The position numbers were made by a program, and so were the translations under genes. From NCBI RefSeq assembly GCF_000754265.1, contig NZ_CP008985.1:434001-498000 (forward strand): 64,000 nucleotides of DNA, in the 5' to 3' direction. Origin of the DNA: Candidatus Palibaumannia cicadellinicola. Lineage in GTDB: Bacteria; Pseudomonadota; Gammaproteobacteria; Enterobacterales; Enterobacteriaceae. Below are positions 45,703 through 57,990 of the stretch, piece by piece. Numbering within the stretch: the first letter of the stretch is position 1; the number at the start of each line of letters is the position of its first letter. A model generated the notes under the pieces. It ran no database searches. It was not told where the DNA came from and saw only the letters and a list, made by a program, of their open reading frames with translations.

Positions 45703-46518
45703 ATCGATACTTTTGCTGTTTTTGGTAATCCTATTAAACATAGTCTATCACCACAAATTTATGCTTTTTTCGCTGCAGAAATTGGTATTCAGCCTTCTTA
45801 CGGTCGTATTTTGACTGCACCAAAGCTTTTTGAGCCAACTATGCAGCAATTTTTTAGCACAAACGGTAGAGGTGCCAATATCACCTCACCATTTAAAGAG
45901 CGCGCTTTTGCTTTATGCGATTATGTTACCAAGCAGGCGTCGCTTGCTAGTGCTGTTAATACTATATTCAAATTACCAAATGGCGCGCTGTTCGGTGACA
46001 ATACCGATGGTATAGGTTTGATGAGCGACTTACAGCGCCTTTGTCTATTACATAGAAATAGCAGGGTACTATTGGTTGGTGCAGGCGGTGCGGCGCGTGG
46101 GGTGATCGCGCCGCTGATTAATTATGGCTGCCGGATAGTATTGGTCAATAGGACTTTTAGTCGCGCAAAAGAGCTAGTCAGATGTTACCCTAATATAAAC
46201 AATATTAGCACTTTGCCTATTGAGCAACTAGACGCAGCTAATTTTGATATCATAATTAATGCGACGACTACCAGTATGTTTAGGGAAATTCCTTTACTAC
46301 CGACATCATTAATTACTTCGACCGTTTGTTGCTATGATATGTTTTATCAACATGGCGATACTGCTTTCATTATGTGGTGCCGACAACAAGGAGCGAAAAA
46401 ATTAATTGATGGTTTGGGTATGTTAGTAAGTCAGGCTGCATACGCATTTATGTTATGGCATGGTATTTTACCATCTATTTTCCCGGTACTAGAAAAACTA
46501 CGAGCACAACTCAGATGA
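45703..46518 (+). CDS. aroE: Shikimate dehydrogenase with apparent ATC start codon
   Basis: The intact 271-codon frame aligns with E. coli AroE from its first residue. The shikimate-binding S14 and S16 in HSLSP, K65 in SPFKE, the NTDG aspartate and the NADP loop GAGGAARG are present. The codon aligned with the E. coli ATG is ATC at 45703, eight bases after GGAG (45691-45694). No in-frame ATG, GTG or TTG exists before a TTG at 45811, which would delete the substrate-binding N-terminus. Either a rare ATC start is used or the gene is silenced by loss of its start. It makes shikimate toward chorismate, which PabC-dependent folate synthesis needs. Confidence 0.82.
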   Translation: MDTFAVFGNPIKHSLSPQIYAFFAAEIGIQPSYGRILTAPKLFEPTMQQFFSTNGRGANITSPFKERAFALCDYVTKQASLASAVNTIFKLPNGALFGDNTDGIGLMSDLQRLCLLHRNSRVLLVGAGGAARGVIAPLINYGCRIVLVNRTFSRAKELVRCYPNINNISTLPIEQLDAANFDIIINATTTSMFREIPLLPTSLITSTVCCYDMFYQHGDTAFIMWCRQQGAKKLIDGLGMLVSQAAYAFMLWHGILPSIFPVLEKLRAQLR

Positions 46519-46583
46519 TAATCTCAATAATATTTTGACTTAAATTAATAGTTTGTCCCCGGTTTGCTAATTCGTAAGTTTTA

Positions 46584-49500
46584 TTACTTGGCTGTTACTG
46601 GGTAACCTGCCATCCGCGCCAAAAATTCATATTTTTGCTTTAGTTCTTTTTCGATTGTAGTGGTCAATGCGCTCACCTTATTAGGTTCTATTTTTTGGCT
46701 ATAGCTATTAAGCCGGCGAAAGCGCTGTTCATTAAATAACGTCGTGGACAAGTCTCCGGTTGGTAGACGAGAGTCTAATATCAACGGCAACTTGCCTTCA
46801 TCGCTACGTCGTGGATCGAAACGATACAGAGGCCAGAAACCGGTAGCGGTCAGTTGTTGCATTTGAGTATGACTTAACGCAAGATCATAACCATGCGCCT
46901 CACAAGGGCTGTAGGCTATGATCAAAGAAGGTCCGGGATAGCTTTCGGCTTCTTGGATAGTTTTAAATGAGTGATTCAGCTGAGCACCAAGAGAAATTTG
47001 CGCCACGTAAATATGACCGTACATCATCATACTGATACCTAGATCTTTACGTGCTTTACGTTTGCCCTGTTCGCCAAACTTAGTTACTGCCCCTAGCGGT
47101 GTAGCCTTAGACTGATGGCCGCCAGTATTCGAGTAACACTGTGTATCTAGAACTAAAACATTTATGTTCTCGTTTAGACTTAAAACGTGATCTAGACCAC
47201 CTAAGCCAATGTCATAGGCCCATCCATCACCGCCAATAAGCCATATAGATTTCTCTACTAAATAATCGGCGTCGTTAGATAATTGACGTGCTTGTTCATC
47301 AGATTTGTTAGCAAGTATGAGTCGGAGTTCAAGTATTTGGCGACGACGTTCCTCTACCGATACTTCTGTAGCGCGTAGGCCCTCTAGTAGCAATGGAGGT
47401 AGTATTGTAACCTGAGTTTTTAGTAAGCGTAATACCCTTTGGCGATGTTGATCGACTGTTAACCGGAAGCCTAGGCCGAATTCAGCGTTATCCTCAAATA
47501 AGGAGTTAGCCCAGGCTGGACCGCGGCCATCTGTATTTGTAGTGTAAGGTGTTGTGGGTAAGTTACCACCATAAATAGATGAGCAACCAGTAGCATTGGC
47601 GATAAGGAGTCGATCGCCGTAAAGTTGGGTTAACATTTTTATATAAGGCGTTTCACCGCAACCAGAACAAGCGCCTGAATATTCAAATAGAGGAGTGATA
47701 AGCTGTGACGTACGAATATCAATACGCTCTAGAGTAGTTGTGTTAATTTCTGGTAACTTTAGGAAAAAATCGTAATTAGCTTTCTCTTCTTGAAGATGCT
47801 CTAGGCGTGAAACCATGTTAATAGCTTTATTTTCTAAATTATTACGGTCCTTGGCTGGACATACTTCAATGCATAGACGACAACCAGTGCAATCCTCTGG
47901 TGCTACTTGTAGCACATATTGTTTTCCACGCATATTACGCATTTTCACATCTAAAGATTTCAGGCCCGCCGGAGCTCCATTTAGTGCTTCCGGTGCTACT
48001 ACCTTAGCGCGAATAGCAGCGTGTGGACATGCCGCTACACAGTAATTACACTGTGTGCAAAGCTCAGATTTCCATAGTGGAATCTGTTCAGCAATATTAC
48101 GTTTCTCCCAGCGAGAGGTGCCTACTGGCCAAGTGCCGTCTGGCGGAAAGGCTGAAACTGGCAAAGTATCGCCGAGACCGGCTAGCATGACAGCTGTTAC
48201 TGTTTTGACGAAATGGGGTGCGGTATGAGAAACAATTGGTGGTAACATTGGACTCACTTCATTGATAGTGCCTAGAGGAACCTCAAAAAGTTCGTTACAT
48301 GCTGTTTTAAGCGCTTGCAAATTATGCTCAACTAATTCTTGTCCTTTATGGCTATAGCTTGTCACTACAGCCTGTTGCAAAGCTTGTTGCGTCTGACTCA
48401 AAGGCAAAATATTGGTTAATTTAAAAAAAACCATTTGCATAATGGTATTAATTCGTCCACCTAGTTGAAATTGACGAGCAATTTGCTGTGCATCAATAAC
48501 ATAGAAACGTGCTTGGCGTTGAATAAGTAGTGCTTGTACTTCCTGCGGTAATCTAACCCATATCTCTTTTGCACTATAATGAGTATTAATTAAGAATATT
48601 CCTCCAGGACGTAGTCGCGTAACCATCTGATACTTATTAATAAAATCATATTGGTGGCAACTAATAAAATCTGCATCACTGACTAGATAAGCAGAATTGA
48701 TTGGTTTTTCGCTGATTCGCAAATGAGAAACGGTCAAGCCGCCTGCTTTTTTAGAATCGTAGACAAAATAGCCCTGTGTATATAAAGATGTATTATTTCC
48801 AATAATTTTAATATTATTTTTTGCTGCAGATACTGAACCATCGCTACCTAGTCCGTAGAATAGTGCTTCTAATTTAGTCTGACGTGGCAAAGTATTCTCT
48901 AGCAATGATAGTGATAATTGGGTGACATCATCAAAAATTCCTACCGTAAAACGTGGACGCGGACGTAAAAGTATTAATTCTTTGAAAATCGCTAGCACGC
49001 AAGCAGGATCGAACTCTTTGGAAGCTAGGCCATAGCGTCCGCCGATGGTCCGCGGTAGAGTTTTGCGTTCGCCCAAACTATAGGCTTCTGCTAGCGCAGT
49101 CATAACGTCGAGATATAGCGGCTCAGCTAAAGCGCCTGGTTCTTTGGTTCGATCTAAAACGGCTACTGCCTGAATTGTCGGTGGGATAATAGATAGTAAA
49201 TGCATAGCAGAAAAAGGACGGAATAGTCTCACTTTAACCATACCTACTTTTTCGCCACTAGTTAGCAGACTATCAATCACCTCTTTGCAGGTACCAATAG
49301 CTGATCCCATAACAACAATTAATCTTTCTGCCTCAGTATGACCGTAATATTCAAACGGCTGATATTCCCGCCCTGTGGCCGTAGTAAAATTTTTCATCGC
49401 TTGCTGAACATGAAAATAAGCTTTGTTATACCAAGGATTAGTAGCTTCCCTACTTTGAAAGTAAGTATCGGGGTTAGCTGATGTTCCGCGGAGTACCGGG

Positions 49501-50123
49501 CTATCCGGAGTTAATGCGCGACTACGGTGTGCATCAATAGCAGCCTGAGGAAGTATAGCCTTAAGTGTCTCATCCAAAAGCGGAGCTATTTTATTAATTT
49601 CATGCGAGGTGCGAAAACCGTCAAAAAAGTGGATAAATGGTAAGCGACTATTTAAGCTTGCGATTTGAGCAATCAAAGCAAAATCCTGTGCTTCTTGTAC
49701 ACTGCTGGCACATAACATGGCGCAACCTGTTTGCCGCACTGCCATTACATCCGAATGATCGCCAAAAATAGATAAAGCATGCGTAGCTACTGTACGGGCA
49801 GCAACATGTAGTACAAAAGGCATCAACTGTCCTGCTAGTTTGTATAGCGTAGGGATCATAAGTAATAATCCTTGGGATGAGGTAAAGGAGGTAGACAGAG
49901 CGCCTGTCTGCAAAGCACCATGTACCGTTGCGATCGCTCCTGCCTCCGATTGCATTTCTACAACCTTAGGAATATCGCCCCAAATATTCGGCCTATCTAA
50001 CTCAAACCAGGCATTTGCCTGTTCTGCTATAGTAGAACTAGGAGTGATTGGATAAATAGCAATAACTTCATTTATACGATATGCCACTGAAGCTATCGCA
50101 TTATTTCCGTCTGTAGTGATCAT
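46584..50123 (-). CDS. nifJ: Pyruvate:flavodoxin/ferredoxin oxidoreductase (YdbK family)
   Basis: The 1179-residue single-chain enzyme oxidises pyruvate to acetyl-CoA and CO2, reducing flavodoxin or ferredoxin. The pyruvate-binding YPITPSS is at residues 24-30. Two ferredoxin-like clusters lie near residues 690 (CTQCNYCVAACP) and 744 (CTGCRLCIEVCP). Further cluster ligands lie in the GACSGCGET segment, and the thiamine-diphosphate site is GGDGWAYDIG near residue 964. Length and sequence follow E. coli YdbK throughout, so it is intact despite its size. Acetyl-CoA made here can feed Pta-AckA. Confidence 0.95.
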   Translation of the reverse strand: MITTDGNNAIASVAYRINEVIAIYPITPSSTIAEQANAWFELDRPNIWGDIPKVVEMQSEAGAIATVHGALQTGALSTSFTSSQGLLLMIPTLYKLAGQLMPFVLHVAARTVATHALSIFGDHSDVMAVRQTGCAMLCASSVQEAQDFALIAQIASLNSRLPFIHFFDGFRTSHEINKIAPLLDETLKAILPQAAIDAHRSRALTPDSPVLRGTSANPDTYFQSREATNPWYNKAYFHVQQAMKNFTTATGREYQPFEYYGHTEAERLIVVMGSAIGTCKEVIDSLLTSGEKVGMVKVRLFRPFSAMHLLSIIPPTIQAVAVLDRTKEPGALAEPLYLDVMTALAEAYSLGERKTLPRTIGGRYGLASKEFDPACVLAIFKELILLRPRPRFTVGIFDDVTQLSLSLLENTLPRQTKLEALFYGLGSDGSVSAAKNNIKIIGNNTSLYTQGYFVYDSKKAGGLTVSHLRISEKPINSAYLVSDADFISCHQYDFINKYQMVTRLRPGGIFLINTHYSAKEIWVRLPQEVQALLIQRQARFYVIDAQQIARQFQLGGRINTIMQMVFFKLTNILPLSQTQQALQQAVVTSYSHKGQELVEHNLQALKTACNELFEVPLGTINEVSPMLPPIVSHTAPHFVKTVTAVMLAGLGDTLPVSAFPPDGTWPVGTSRWEKRNIAEQIPLWKSELCTQCNYCVAACPHAAIRAKVVAPEALNGAPAGLKSLDVKMRNMRGKQYVLQVAPEDCTGCRLCIEVCPAKDRNNLENKAINMVSRLEHLQEEKANYDFFLKLPEINTTTLERIDIRTSQLITPLFEYSGACSGCGETPYIKMLTQLYGDRLLIANATGCSSIYGGNLPTTPYTTNTDGRGPAWANSLFEDNAEFGLGFRLTVDQHRQRVLRLLKTQVTILPPLLLEGLRATEVSVEERRRQILELRLILANKSDEQARQLSNDADYLVEKSIWLIGGDGWAYDIGLGGLDHVLSLNENINVLVLDTQCYSNTGGHQSKATPLGAVTKFGEQGKRKARKDLGISMMMYGHIYVAQISLGAQLNHSFKTIQEAESYPGPSLIIAYSPCEAHGYDLALSHTQMQQLTATGFWPLYRFDPRRSDEGKLPLILDSRLPTGDLSTTLFNEQRFRRLNSYSQKIEPNKVSALTTTIEKELKQKYEFLARMAGYPVTAK

Positions 50124-50197
50124 GCTTTACCTTTTCTTGTGGCAGAGAAAATTTTTAGATTATTGATAGCACTAGCGATATACAATATATGTATATG

Positions 50198-51595
50198 TTA
50201 GCTTATCATGCTGCTAATCATCTTTTCCGGTTGTACCCATTCATCGAACTGTTGCTCAGAAATATAGCCGAGTTTTAGTGCTGCTGTCTTCAATGTTAGT
50301 TTATCTTTATGCGCTTTTTGGGCAATTTCTGCTGCTTTGTCATAACCAATGTGCGTATTGAGCGCTGTAACTAGCATCAATGACTCGTTTAATAATTGTT
50401 TAATGCGATCATAGTTAGGTTCTATACCAACGGCACAATGATGATTAAAGCTATTAATACCATCAGCTAATAGGCGTACTGATTGTAAAAAGTTATAGAT
50501 CACCATCGGACGGTAAACATTAAGTTCGAAGTTACCTGATGCGCCACCTATATTTATCGCCGCATCATTGCCCATCACCTGACAACACAGCATAGTTATA
50601 GCTTCACACTGCGTAGGGTTTACTTTACCAGGCATGATGGAACTACCTGGTTCATTTTCTGGTATACTCAGTTCGCCAATGCCACAGCGCGGTCCAGAAG
50701 ATAGCCAGCGCACGTCATTTGCGATTTTCATCATAGATGCAGCCAAACCTTTTAATGCACCGTGCGCGTGTACTAAAGCGTCACAAGTAGCTAAAGATTC
50801 AAACTTATTGGGCGCTGTAACAAATGGATGACTGGTGAAATCAGCGAGCAATTTGGCTACGCGCACAGCGTACTCAGGATGAGTATTAAGACCAGTACCT
50901 ACTGCTGTGCCACCGAGCGCTATTTCGCATAAATGTGGAATACTATGCTCTATATGTTCCAGGCTGTGCTCCAACATATTCACCCAACCAGACATTTCTT
51001 GACCAAGAGTTAAAGGTATAGCATCTTGCAGATGGGTACGGCCGATTTTTATGATATCGCTAAACGCGGCGGACTTATTGTTGAGAGTATTCTTGAGTTT
51101 CTTTATCTCAGGAATTAAATTCTCGCACACCGCTACTACCGCTGCAATATGCATCGCGGTAGGAAACACATCGTTAGAACTTTGGCTTTTATTAACATCT
51201 TCATGGGGATGAATCAGCCGTGCTGCACCGCGTTCACCGCCTAATAGCTCACTTGCTCGATTTGCTAGTACTTCGTTCATGTTCATATTGCTCTGAGTAC
51301 CAGAGCCTGTCTGCCAAATCACTAGTGGGAATTCATGAATATGCTTGCCGGCTAGAACTTCGTCCGCTGCCTGAATAATAGCATTAGCACGCTGATTATC
51401 TAGTAATCCTAGTTGATTATTAATGACTGCTGTTGCACGTTTTATTTGCGCTAAAGCATTGATTATTTCTAGCGGCATTTTTTCGTGAGAGATACGAAAA
51501 TATTCTAGTGAGCGCTGAGTTTGGGCTCCCCAAAGCTGTACTGCCGGTACCTCAATTAAACCCATAGAATCTTTTTCTATGCGTGTATCCGCCAT
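50198..51595 (-). CDS. fumC: Fumarate hydratase class II
   Basis: A 465-residue tetrameric, iron-free fumarase that interconverts fumarate and malate. The catalytic serine lies in [11 protein letters not shown] (about residue 318) and the histidine in GRTHLQDA. Length equals E. coli FumC. PurB and AspC-linked reactions release or need the same C4 acids. It is downstream of hemB on the same strand across 247 bases. Confidence 0.97.
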   Translation of the reverse strand: MADTRIEKDSMGLIEVPAVQLWGAQTQRSLEYFRISHEKMPLEIINALAQIKRATAVINNQLGLLDNQRANAIIQAADEVLAGKHIHEFPLVIWQTGSGTQSNMNMNEVLANRASELLGGERGAARLIHPHEDVNKSQSSNDVFPTAMHIAAVVAVCENLIPEIKKLKNTLNNKSAAFSDIIKIGRTHLQDAIPLTLGQEMSGWVNMLEHSLEHIEHSIPHLCEIALGGTAVGTGLNTHPEYAVRVAKLLADFTSHPFVTAPNKFESLATCDALVHAHGALKGLAASMMKIANDVRWLSSGPRCGIGELSIPENEPGSSIMPGKVNPTQCEAITMLCCQVMGNDAAINIGGASGNFELNVYRPMVIYNFLQSVRLLADGINSFNHHCAVGIEPNYDRIKQLLNESLMLVTALNTHIGYDKAAEIAQKAHKDKLTLKTAALKLGYISEQQFDEWVQPEKMISSMIS

Positions 51596-51842
51596 ACCTA
51601 CCTCTTCTCTCTTGTTATCTCATATGAACCAGAGGTAGTATAATTATCATGAAATTTTCATTATTACATGATCTCGTTTGATTTATTTTAGAATCTGTTT
51701 AGCAAAAGAGTTCTAATGTATAGCATTATCATGCTATTATTAGCCTATAACTAACCACAAGAATATACATTCACTAAATATATCTATAGATAAAAAAATA
51801 ATTGATGACTGAGTATCAAGACAGAAGAAATTTCTTCTAAGG

Positions 51843-52820
51843 TCAATCTAATCCTTGCTCAGCTATATCCATAGCGAAGTAACTAATGATAATATCAGCA
51901 CCAGCACGTTTAATGGCACCTAATGTTTCACGCACAATCTGGTGTTCGTTAATTGCGCCAGCTGCCGCGGCAAATTTGATCATCGCGTACTCTCCACTAA
52001 CCTGATAAGCAGCTAGCGGTAAATATGTGGCTTCACGAATATCACGGATAGTATCTAGGAATGCCCCTGCTGGTTTAACCATTAGTGCATCAGCACCTTC
52101 CTGTTGATCTAATAGCGATTCATAAATAGCTTCACGGCGATTCATAGGATTTATCTGATAAGTTTTTCGATTACCTTTAAGTGTGGTACCGCTGGCTTCT
52201 CGAAATGGACTATAGAAAGCAGAAGCAAACTTAGTTGAATATGCCATGATAGCTGTTTCTTGGTAACCGGCAGTATCCAGCGCAGCACGTATCGCTTGCA
52301 CTTGACCATCCATTGCTGCTGATGGTGCAATAAAATCAGCGCCAGCGTGTGCAGCAACGACGGCTTGACGCCCGAGATTCACTAGAGTAGGATCGTTATC
52401 TATATTATTATTTTTAATAACTCCACAATGCCCATGGGTCGTATATTCACAAAAACAGGTATCAGATATCACTACTATCTCTCTCACTGTATCCTTACAA
52501 ATACGTGCTATGCGCGCAACTAAACCATTTTCGTTCCAGGTGTCACTGCCAGTTTCATCCGTATTATGTGAAATACCGAACGTCATCACTGATTTAATAC
52601 CTGCTTTGGCGAAACGCTCAATTTCGAATGCTAATCGCGACTCTGGGATACGTACAACGCCAGGCATAGTGGACAGCTGAACATAATCGCTAATGTTTTC
52701 CTCAACAAAAATAGGAAACACTAGATCGCTGACCTTAACATCAGTTTCTTGAAACATAATCCGCAAGGCATCAGAACGCCGCTTGCGGCGGAGACGAGTA
52801 AAGGGGAAAAAATGCGACAT
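51843..52820 (-). CDS. hemB: Delta-aminolevulinic acid dehydratase (porphobilinogen synthase)
   Basis: A 325-residue enzyme that joins two 5-aminolevulinates into porphobilinogen in heme synthesis. The cysteine-rich zinc site is in [15 protein letters not shown], and the Schiff-base lysine is in the MVKPAG segment. The ribosome-binding site is AGGAG. Length equals E. coli HemB. Its presence suggests heme is made for respiratory enzymes. Confidence 0.97.
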   Translation of the reverse strand: MSHFFPFTRLRRKRRSDALRIMFQETDVKVSDLVFPIFVEENISDYVQLSTMPGVVRIPESRLAFEIERFAKAGIKSVMTFGISHNTDETGSDTWNENGLVARIARICKDTVREIVVISDTCFCEYTTHGHCGVIKNNNIDNDPTLVNLGRQAVVAAHAGADFIAPSAAMDGQVQAIRAALDTAGYQETAIMAYSTKFASAFYSPFREASGTTLKGNRKTYQINPMNRREAIYESLLDQQEGADALMVKPAGAFLDTIRDIREATYLPLAAYQVSGEYAMIKFAAAAGAINEHQIVRETLGAIKRAGADIIISYFAMDIAEQGLD

Positions 52821-53157
52821 TTTTACTCCTAATATCTCAAGCGCTTAATGAGTCGTGGTCGCGAATTTGTTTTAGGTCATCAGTATTAAAAATATTTCAA
52901 ACTATTTTGATACATTTAAGACATAGTATTACGTCTATACTAAACCATTAGTAGAATAACCCAATCTCTTATTACTTGCTAGCTTGAAATGTTTATCGTC
53001 GCTTAGATTCAGAGATTCAAAATATCATTTCTTCAAAATATTGATGCTAGTCTCTGACATAATTTAAAAATACTCAAACCTAGTTTTTAGTTATGCTGTG
53101 ATTTTTTTTGACATTGATCGTAGTATACGCTATCATTATAAAAATATTTGAAGTAAT
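52821..53157. other. hemB to tRNA-Asn spacer
   Basis: A 337-base AT-rich spacer between divergent transcripts. Apart from the hemB ribosome-binding site and the tRNA-Asn promoter it holds no gene, repeat or strong hairpin that I can recognise. Confidence 0.55.
53108..53136 (+). promoter_or_regulatory. tRNA-Asn promoter
   Basis: A perfect TTGACA -35 (53108-53113) and a one-mismatch TATCAT -10 (53131-53136) are separated by the optimal 17 bases. Transcription would start about 14 bases before the tRNA. It is the best sigma-70 promoter I found in the window. Confidence 0.85.
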
Positions 53158-53233
53158 TCCTCTGTAGTTCAGTAGGTAGAACGGCGGACTGTTAATCCGT
53201 ATGTCACTGGTTCGAGTCCAGTCAGAGGAGCCA
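53158..53233 (+). tRNA. asnT: tRNA-Asn(GTT)
   Basis: A 76-base tRNA with encoded CCA. The acceptor TCCTCTG pairs with CAGAGGA, the anticodon loop CTGTTAA gives GTT, and the T-loop is TTCGAGT. Short AT hairpins (AGATAA/TTATCT, then CTAAAT/ATTTAG) follow directly and could help 3' processing or termination, but lack a clear T-run. The particular E. coli asn paralogue cannot be assigned; the symbol stands for tRNA-Asn in general. Confidence 0.97.
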
Positions 53234-53460
53234 GATAATCTTTATCTAAATTTATTTAGGTCTGTTCTGTCTAACTAAATCACTTGTAGTGTAGTGATTA
53301 ACTCAGTCGTAATAATTACTACTTGATCTAAAGTCAATATCACCTAATACGCAACTGAAGCTTTCTTTCACAAAGTCCCCCTATTCCTAACCACATCACG
53401 ACAGTACTGGCATCACAAAGTATGATCATGATAAAATTCATGGTCTGTTGTGAGGTACTT

Positions 53461-54576
53461 ATGTCAGATTATAGTAATAAAACAGTTATTGTAGGCATGT
53501 CAGGTGGTGTCGATTCTTCCGTATCTGCTTTTTTGTTACAGCAACAAGGTTATCAGGTAGAAGGACTATTTATGAAAAATTGGGAAGAAGACGACAACGA
53601 TAAATATTGTACTGTAGCTAGGGATTTGACTGACGCTCAGACAGTCTGCGATCAGTTAGGTATTCTACTGCATACGGTTAACTTTGCAGCAGAATACTGG
53701 GATAACGTCTTTGAATTGTTTCTCACCGAATATCGCACCGGACGTACTCCTAATCCAGATATCCTATGTAATAAAGAGATTAAGTTTAAAGTTTTCTTAG
53801 ATTTTGCTATACAACACCTTGGCGCTGACTATATAGCAACTGGGCACTATGTGAGTAGTACTCAAATTCAAGGTAAAAAGCAGTTATTACGTGGGAGAGA
53901 TGAAAATAAAGATCAAAGCTATTTTCTTTATACCCTAGGAGACAAACAAATCGCACAATGCTTATTTCCGGTAGGAGAACTAAAGAAACTTCAAGTACGA
54001 TACATAGCTGCAAAATTAGGACTCGCAACTGCTACTAAAAAAGATTCTACCGGTATCTGTTTCATTGGTAAACGTAAGTTACGAGATTTTCTCAGCCATT
54101 ATATTTCTGCTCAACCAGGGGTTATCGTGACTGTTGAGGGTGAAGAAATAGGCTGTCATCAAGGCTTAATGTTTTACACTATAGGCCAACGTAAAAGCCT
54201 GGGTATCGGCGGTAGGAGCCAGGGTAGTCAAGATCCTTGGTACGTGGTAGATAAACATATGGACAAAAACCGACTTGTAGTTGCCCAAGGTCATAAACAT
54301 CCATGGCTAATGTCTACTGGTCTTATAGCCTCTCAACTACACTGGGTTGATGGCCTACCTTTAACAAAACCGCTGCGTTGCACAGTTAAAACTCGCTATC
54401 GTCAGCAGGATATCGGTTGTCTAGTTGAACCGCTAGTTAAGGATAGGTTGCAAGTAAGCTTTGACTATCCAGTAGCCGCAGTAACACCAGGCCAGTCAGC
54501 GGTATTTTATCTCGCCGAACGTTGCCTAGGTGGAGGCATTATCGACACAAGAACGCCGCAGTTCTGCTTAGGATGA
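53461..54576 (+). CDS. mnmA: tRNA-specific 2-thiouridylase
   Basis: A 371-residue enzyme that installs sulfur at position 2 of wobble uridine in tRNA-Lys, -Glu and -Gln. The PP-loop GMSGGVDSS is at residues 12-20. The catalytic cysteines lie in [10 protein letters not shown] and STGICFIG. I start at the ATG at 53461, preceded by GAGG, which aligns with the E. coli start. An extension to 53422 is unlikely. It heads the mnmA-hflD-purB cluster as in E. coli and receives sulfur from TusE. Confidence 0.97.
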   Translation: MSDYSNKTVIVGMSGGVDSSVSAFLLQQQGYQVEGLFMKNWEEDDNDKYCTVARDLTDAQTVCDQLGILLHTVNFAAEYWDNVFELFLTEYRTGRTPNPDILCNKEIKFKVFLDFAIQHLGADYIATGHYVSSTQIQGKKQLLRGRDENKDQSYFLYTLGDKQIAQCLFPVGELKKLQVRYIAAKLGLATATKKDSTGICFIGKRKLRDFLSHYISAQPGVIVTVEGEEIGCHQGLMFYTIGQRKSLGIGGRSQGSQDPWYVVDKHMDKNRLVVAQGHKHPWLMSTGLIASQLHWVDGLPLTKPLRCTVKTRYRQQDIGCLVEPLVKDRLQVSFDYPVAAVTPGQSAVFYLAERCLGGGIIDTRTPQFCLG

Positions 54577-54616
54577 TTTAATCGATATTGTAATATACTA
54601 TATTATAGGAGTCATT

Positions 54617-55246
54617 TTGGCTAAAAACTATGTCGACATAACCCTCGCATTAGCTGGTGTATGCCAAAGTGCGCTGCTTGTACAGCAACTAGCGCACCAT
54701 AGTAAATGCGACGAACACCCTTTTAGGATTTTATTACATAGCCTGCTTGATCTGAAGCCTACATCAGTACGAGCAGTTTACAGCGATGCGTTAGTTAACT
54801 TGAAGATAGGATTAGAAACGTTACAAAAAATACTTAACATTTCGGTAGGGGAAGAGCGCGGTGCTGAGTTAGCCCGTTATACTCTTGGTTTAATGGTGTT
54901 AGAACGAAAATTAAATCGTAATCGTAGCGCCCAGAATAAGCTCTGCCGATATATCGGCGCACTTGAACCACAACTACTTCATTGTGATATATTGTCAGAA
55001 ACTATCGTTAGCGCTATAGCTCATATTTATGTAGATGTAATAAGTCCATTAGGGTTACGTATTCAAGTTACTGGGGTGCCAGCTATTTTACAAAATAGTC
55101 AAATTAAGGATAAAGTACGTGCGGTACTACTAGCAGGTATCCGTTCCGCTGTTTTGTGGCAACAAGTAGGTGGTGGCCGATTACAGCTAATGTTTAGCCG
55201 CCGTCGCCTGTGCGCGCAGACTAAACAGCTACTTTTACAATGTTAA
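54617..55246 (+). CDS. hflD: High frequency lysogenization protein HflD homologue
   Basis: A 209-residue mostly alpha-helical protein. It follows E. coli HflD (213 residues), with [18 protein letters not shown] at the N-terminus and [15 protein letters not shown] near the C-terminus. It starts with TTG, well placed after AGGAG and aligned with the E. coli ATG. Its known effect is on phage lambda CII, so its job in a symbiont without visible phage is unclear. Retention between mnmA and purB suggests a housekeeping role. Confidence 0.93.
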   Translation: MAKNYVDITLALAGVCQSALLVQQLAHHSKCDEHPFRILLHSLLDLKPTSVRAVYSDALVNLKIGLETLQKILNISVGEERGAELARYTLGLMVLERKLNRNRSAQNKLCRYIGALEPQLLHCDILSETIVSAIAHIYVDVISPLGLRIQVTGVPAILQNSQIKDKVRAVLLAGIRSAVLWQQVGGGRLQLMFSRRRLCAQTKQLLLQC

Positions 55247-55262
55247 CTTTTAGGAATCGTAA

Positions 55263-56672
<1,410 letters not shown>

Positions 56673-56745
56673 CAGTTATTTGATTTAGGTGATTGAAGCT
56701 AGTTCTGTCGTCGTAATCTATATCTATAGATATAGTTATACTTAA

Positions 56746-57990
56746 TTATTTTTCACGGAGAATGATTACTGGATTAATACGGTTAGCTTGCTGTGCTGGA
56801 TACCAACTGGCTATCAAACTAAGCAGCATAGCAGTACCTAGCACACTGATAACATCCTGCCAGTGTAACTCGGTCGGCAGAAAATTAATAAAGTAAATAT
56901 CGCTCGATAATAGTGAATGGCCTAGTAATTGTTCTAGCTCTGTTACTAGTTTAGTTAAATGTACAGCTACTACTACACCGATTACCGCGCCTATTATGCA
57001 GCCTAAAAGACCAACTAATAAACCATACCAGAGAAAAATAGCATAAGCTAAACAGTCTTTGGCCCCTAGGGTACGTAAAATAGCAATATCGACGCGTTTA
57101 TTCTTGACTGCCATGACTAAAGTAGAGACGATATTGAAGCAAGCTACACCTATCACCAACACCATAGCAAGATACATGATAAAACGTATCATTTGAATAT
57201 CTCTGTACATGTAACCGTAACTGTCAATCCAGCTACGGATAAAAACATAGCGCTTCGTTACCTGGCCTGCGTCTTGCACCAACTGGTTAGCCTGAAAAAT
57301 ATCTTTTACTTTGATAGCGATACCATTGATATCCTGACCATTATTCAAATAATGCTGGGCATCTTTTAATGGCACCATAGCAAAGTGCTTATCTATCTGG
57401 CTATTTAATGTAAGTATTCCAATTACTTGCAAACGAATACGCTTAGACTGCAACCGTTTCATATGCCGATCTCCGTTTGAGATAATCATCGTCAGCCAGT
57501 CACCTTGTTTGATGTTTAAAGTATCAGCTACACCTTTTCCGATAATCATTTGCTGCTTGTTGGCGCAGAAATTCTGCCAAGCTTGAGTTGGCACAAAGCG
57601 AGGTAGTGCGCTTAATCGTATTTCCTGTACCGGATCTATGCCTTTGACTTGAATAACCTGTCGTTTTTCTTCGTATTCTACTAGGCTTGTAAAATTAATA
57701 TAAGGTGTAGCGGCTACGATACCTGGCACCTTTTCTATGCGCTTTATTAATTTCTGCCAGTCGAAGAAAGGAGGATTCACGGGTTCAATTTCTCCGTGTG
57801 CTACCACTGCTAGTATACGCTGATTTAATTCACGCTCAAAACCATTCATTGCACTAAGAACAATGATTAGCGCCATTACACCTAGGGATATACCGATAGT
57901 AGAGATGATAGAAATCAGAGATACCATACCGCTCCGTTGCCGTCTGTAATGAAAACGCAGCGCAATCTGCAATGATAACGGTATTCTCAT
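56746..57990 (-). CDS. lolE: Lipoprotein-releasing system transmembrane protein LolE
   Basis: A 414-residue inner-membrane permease subunit with one N-terminal and three C-terminal transmembrane segments around a large periplasmic domain. It is the family partner of LolC, and binds outer-membrane lipoproteins before release to LolA. Length equals E. coli LolE. It overlaps the lolD stop by four bases. Both LolC and LolE are kept, unlike the single-gene LolF systems of other bacteria. Confidence 0.95.
   Translation of the reverse strand: MRIPLSLQIALRFHYRRQRSGMVSLISIISTIGISLGVMALIIVLSAMNGFERELNQRILAVVAHGEIEPVNPPFFDWQKLIKRIEKVPGIVAATPYINFTSLVEYEEKRQVIQVKGIDPVQEIRLSALPRFVPTQAWQNFCANKQQMIIGKGVADTLNIKQGDWLTMIISNGDRHMKRLQSKRIRLQVIGILTLNSQIDKHFAMVPLKDAQHYLNNGQDINGIAIKVKDIFQANQLVQDAGQVTKRYVFIRSWIDSYGYMYRDIQMIRFIMYLAMVLVIGVACFNIVSTLVMAVKNKRVDIAILRTLGAKDCLAYAIFLWYGLLVGLLGCIIGAVIGVVVAVHLTKLVTELEQLLGHSLLSSDIYFINFLPTELHWQDVISVLGTAMLLSLIASWYPAQQANRINPVIILREK

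Noticed and set aside
53278..53299. Seven-pair perfect inverted repeat (AATCACT / AGTGATT) after tRNA-Asn
   Set aside because: It is AT-rich, 45 bases beyond the tRNA and has no T-run, so I do not call it a terminator; it may be chance.
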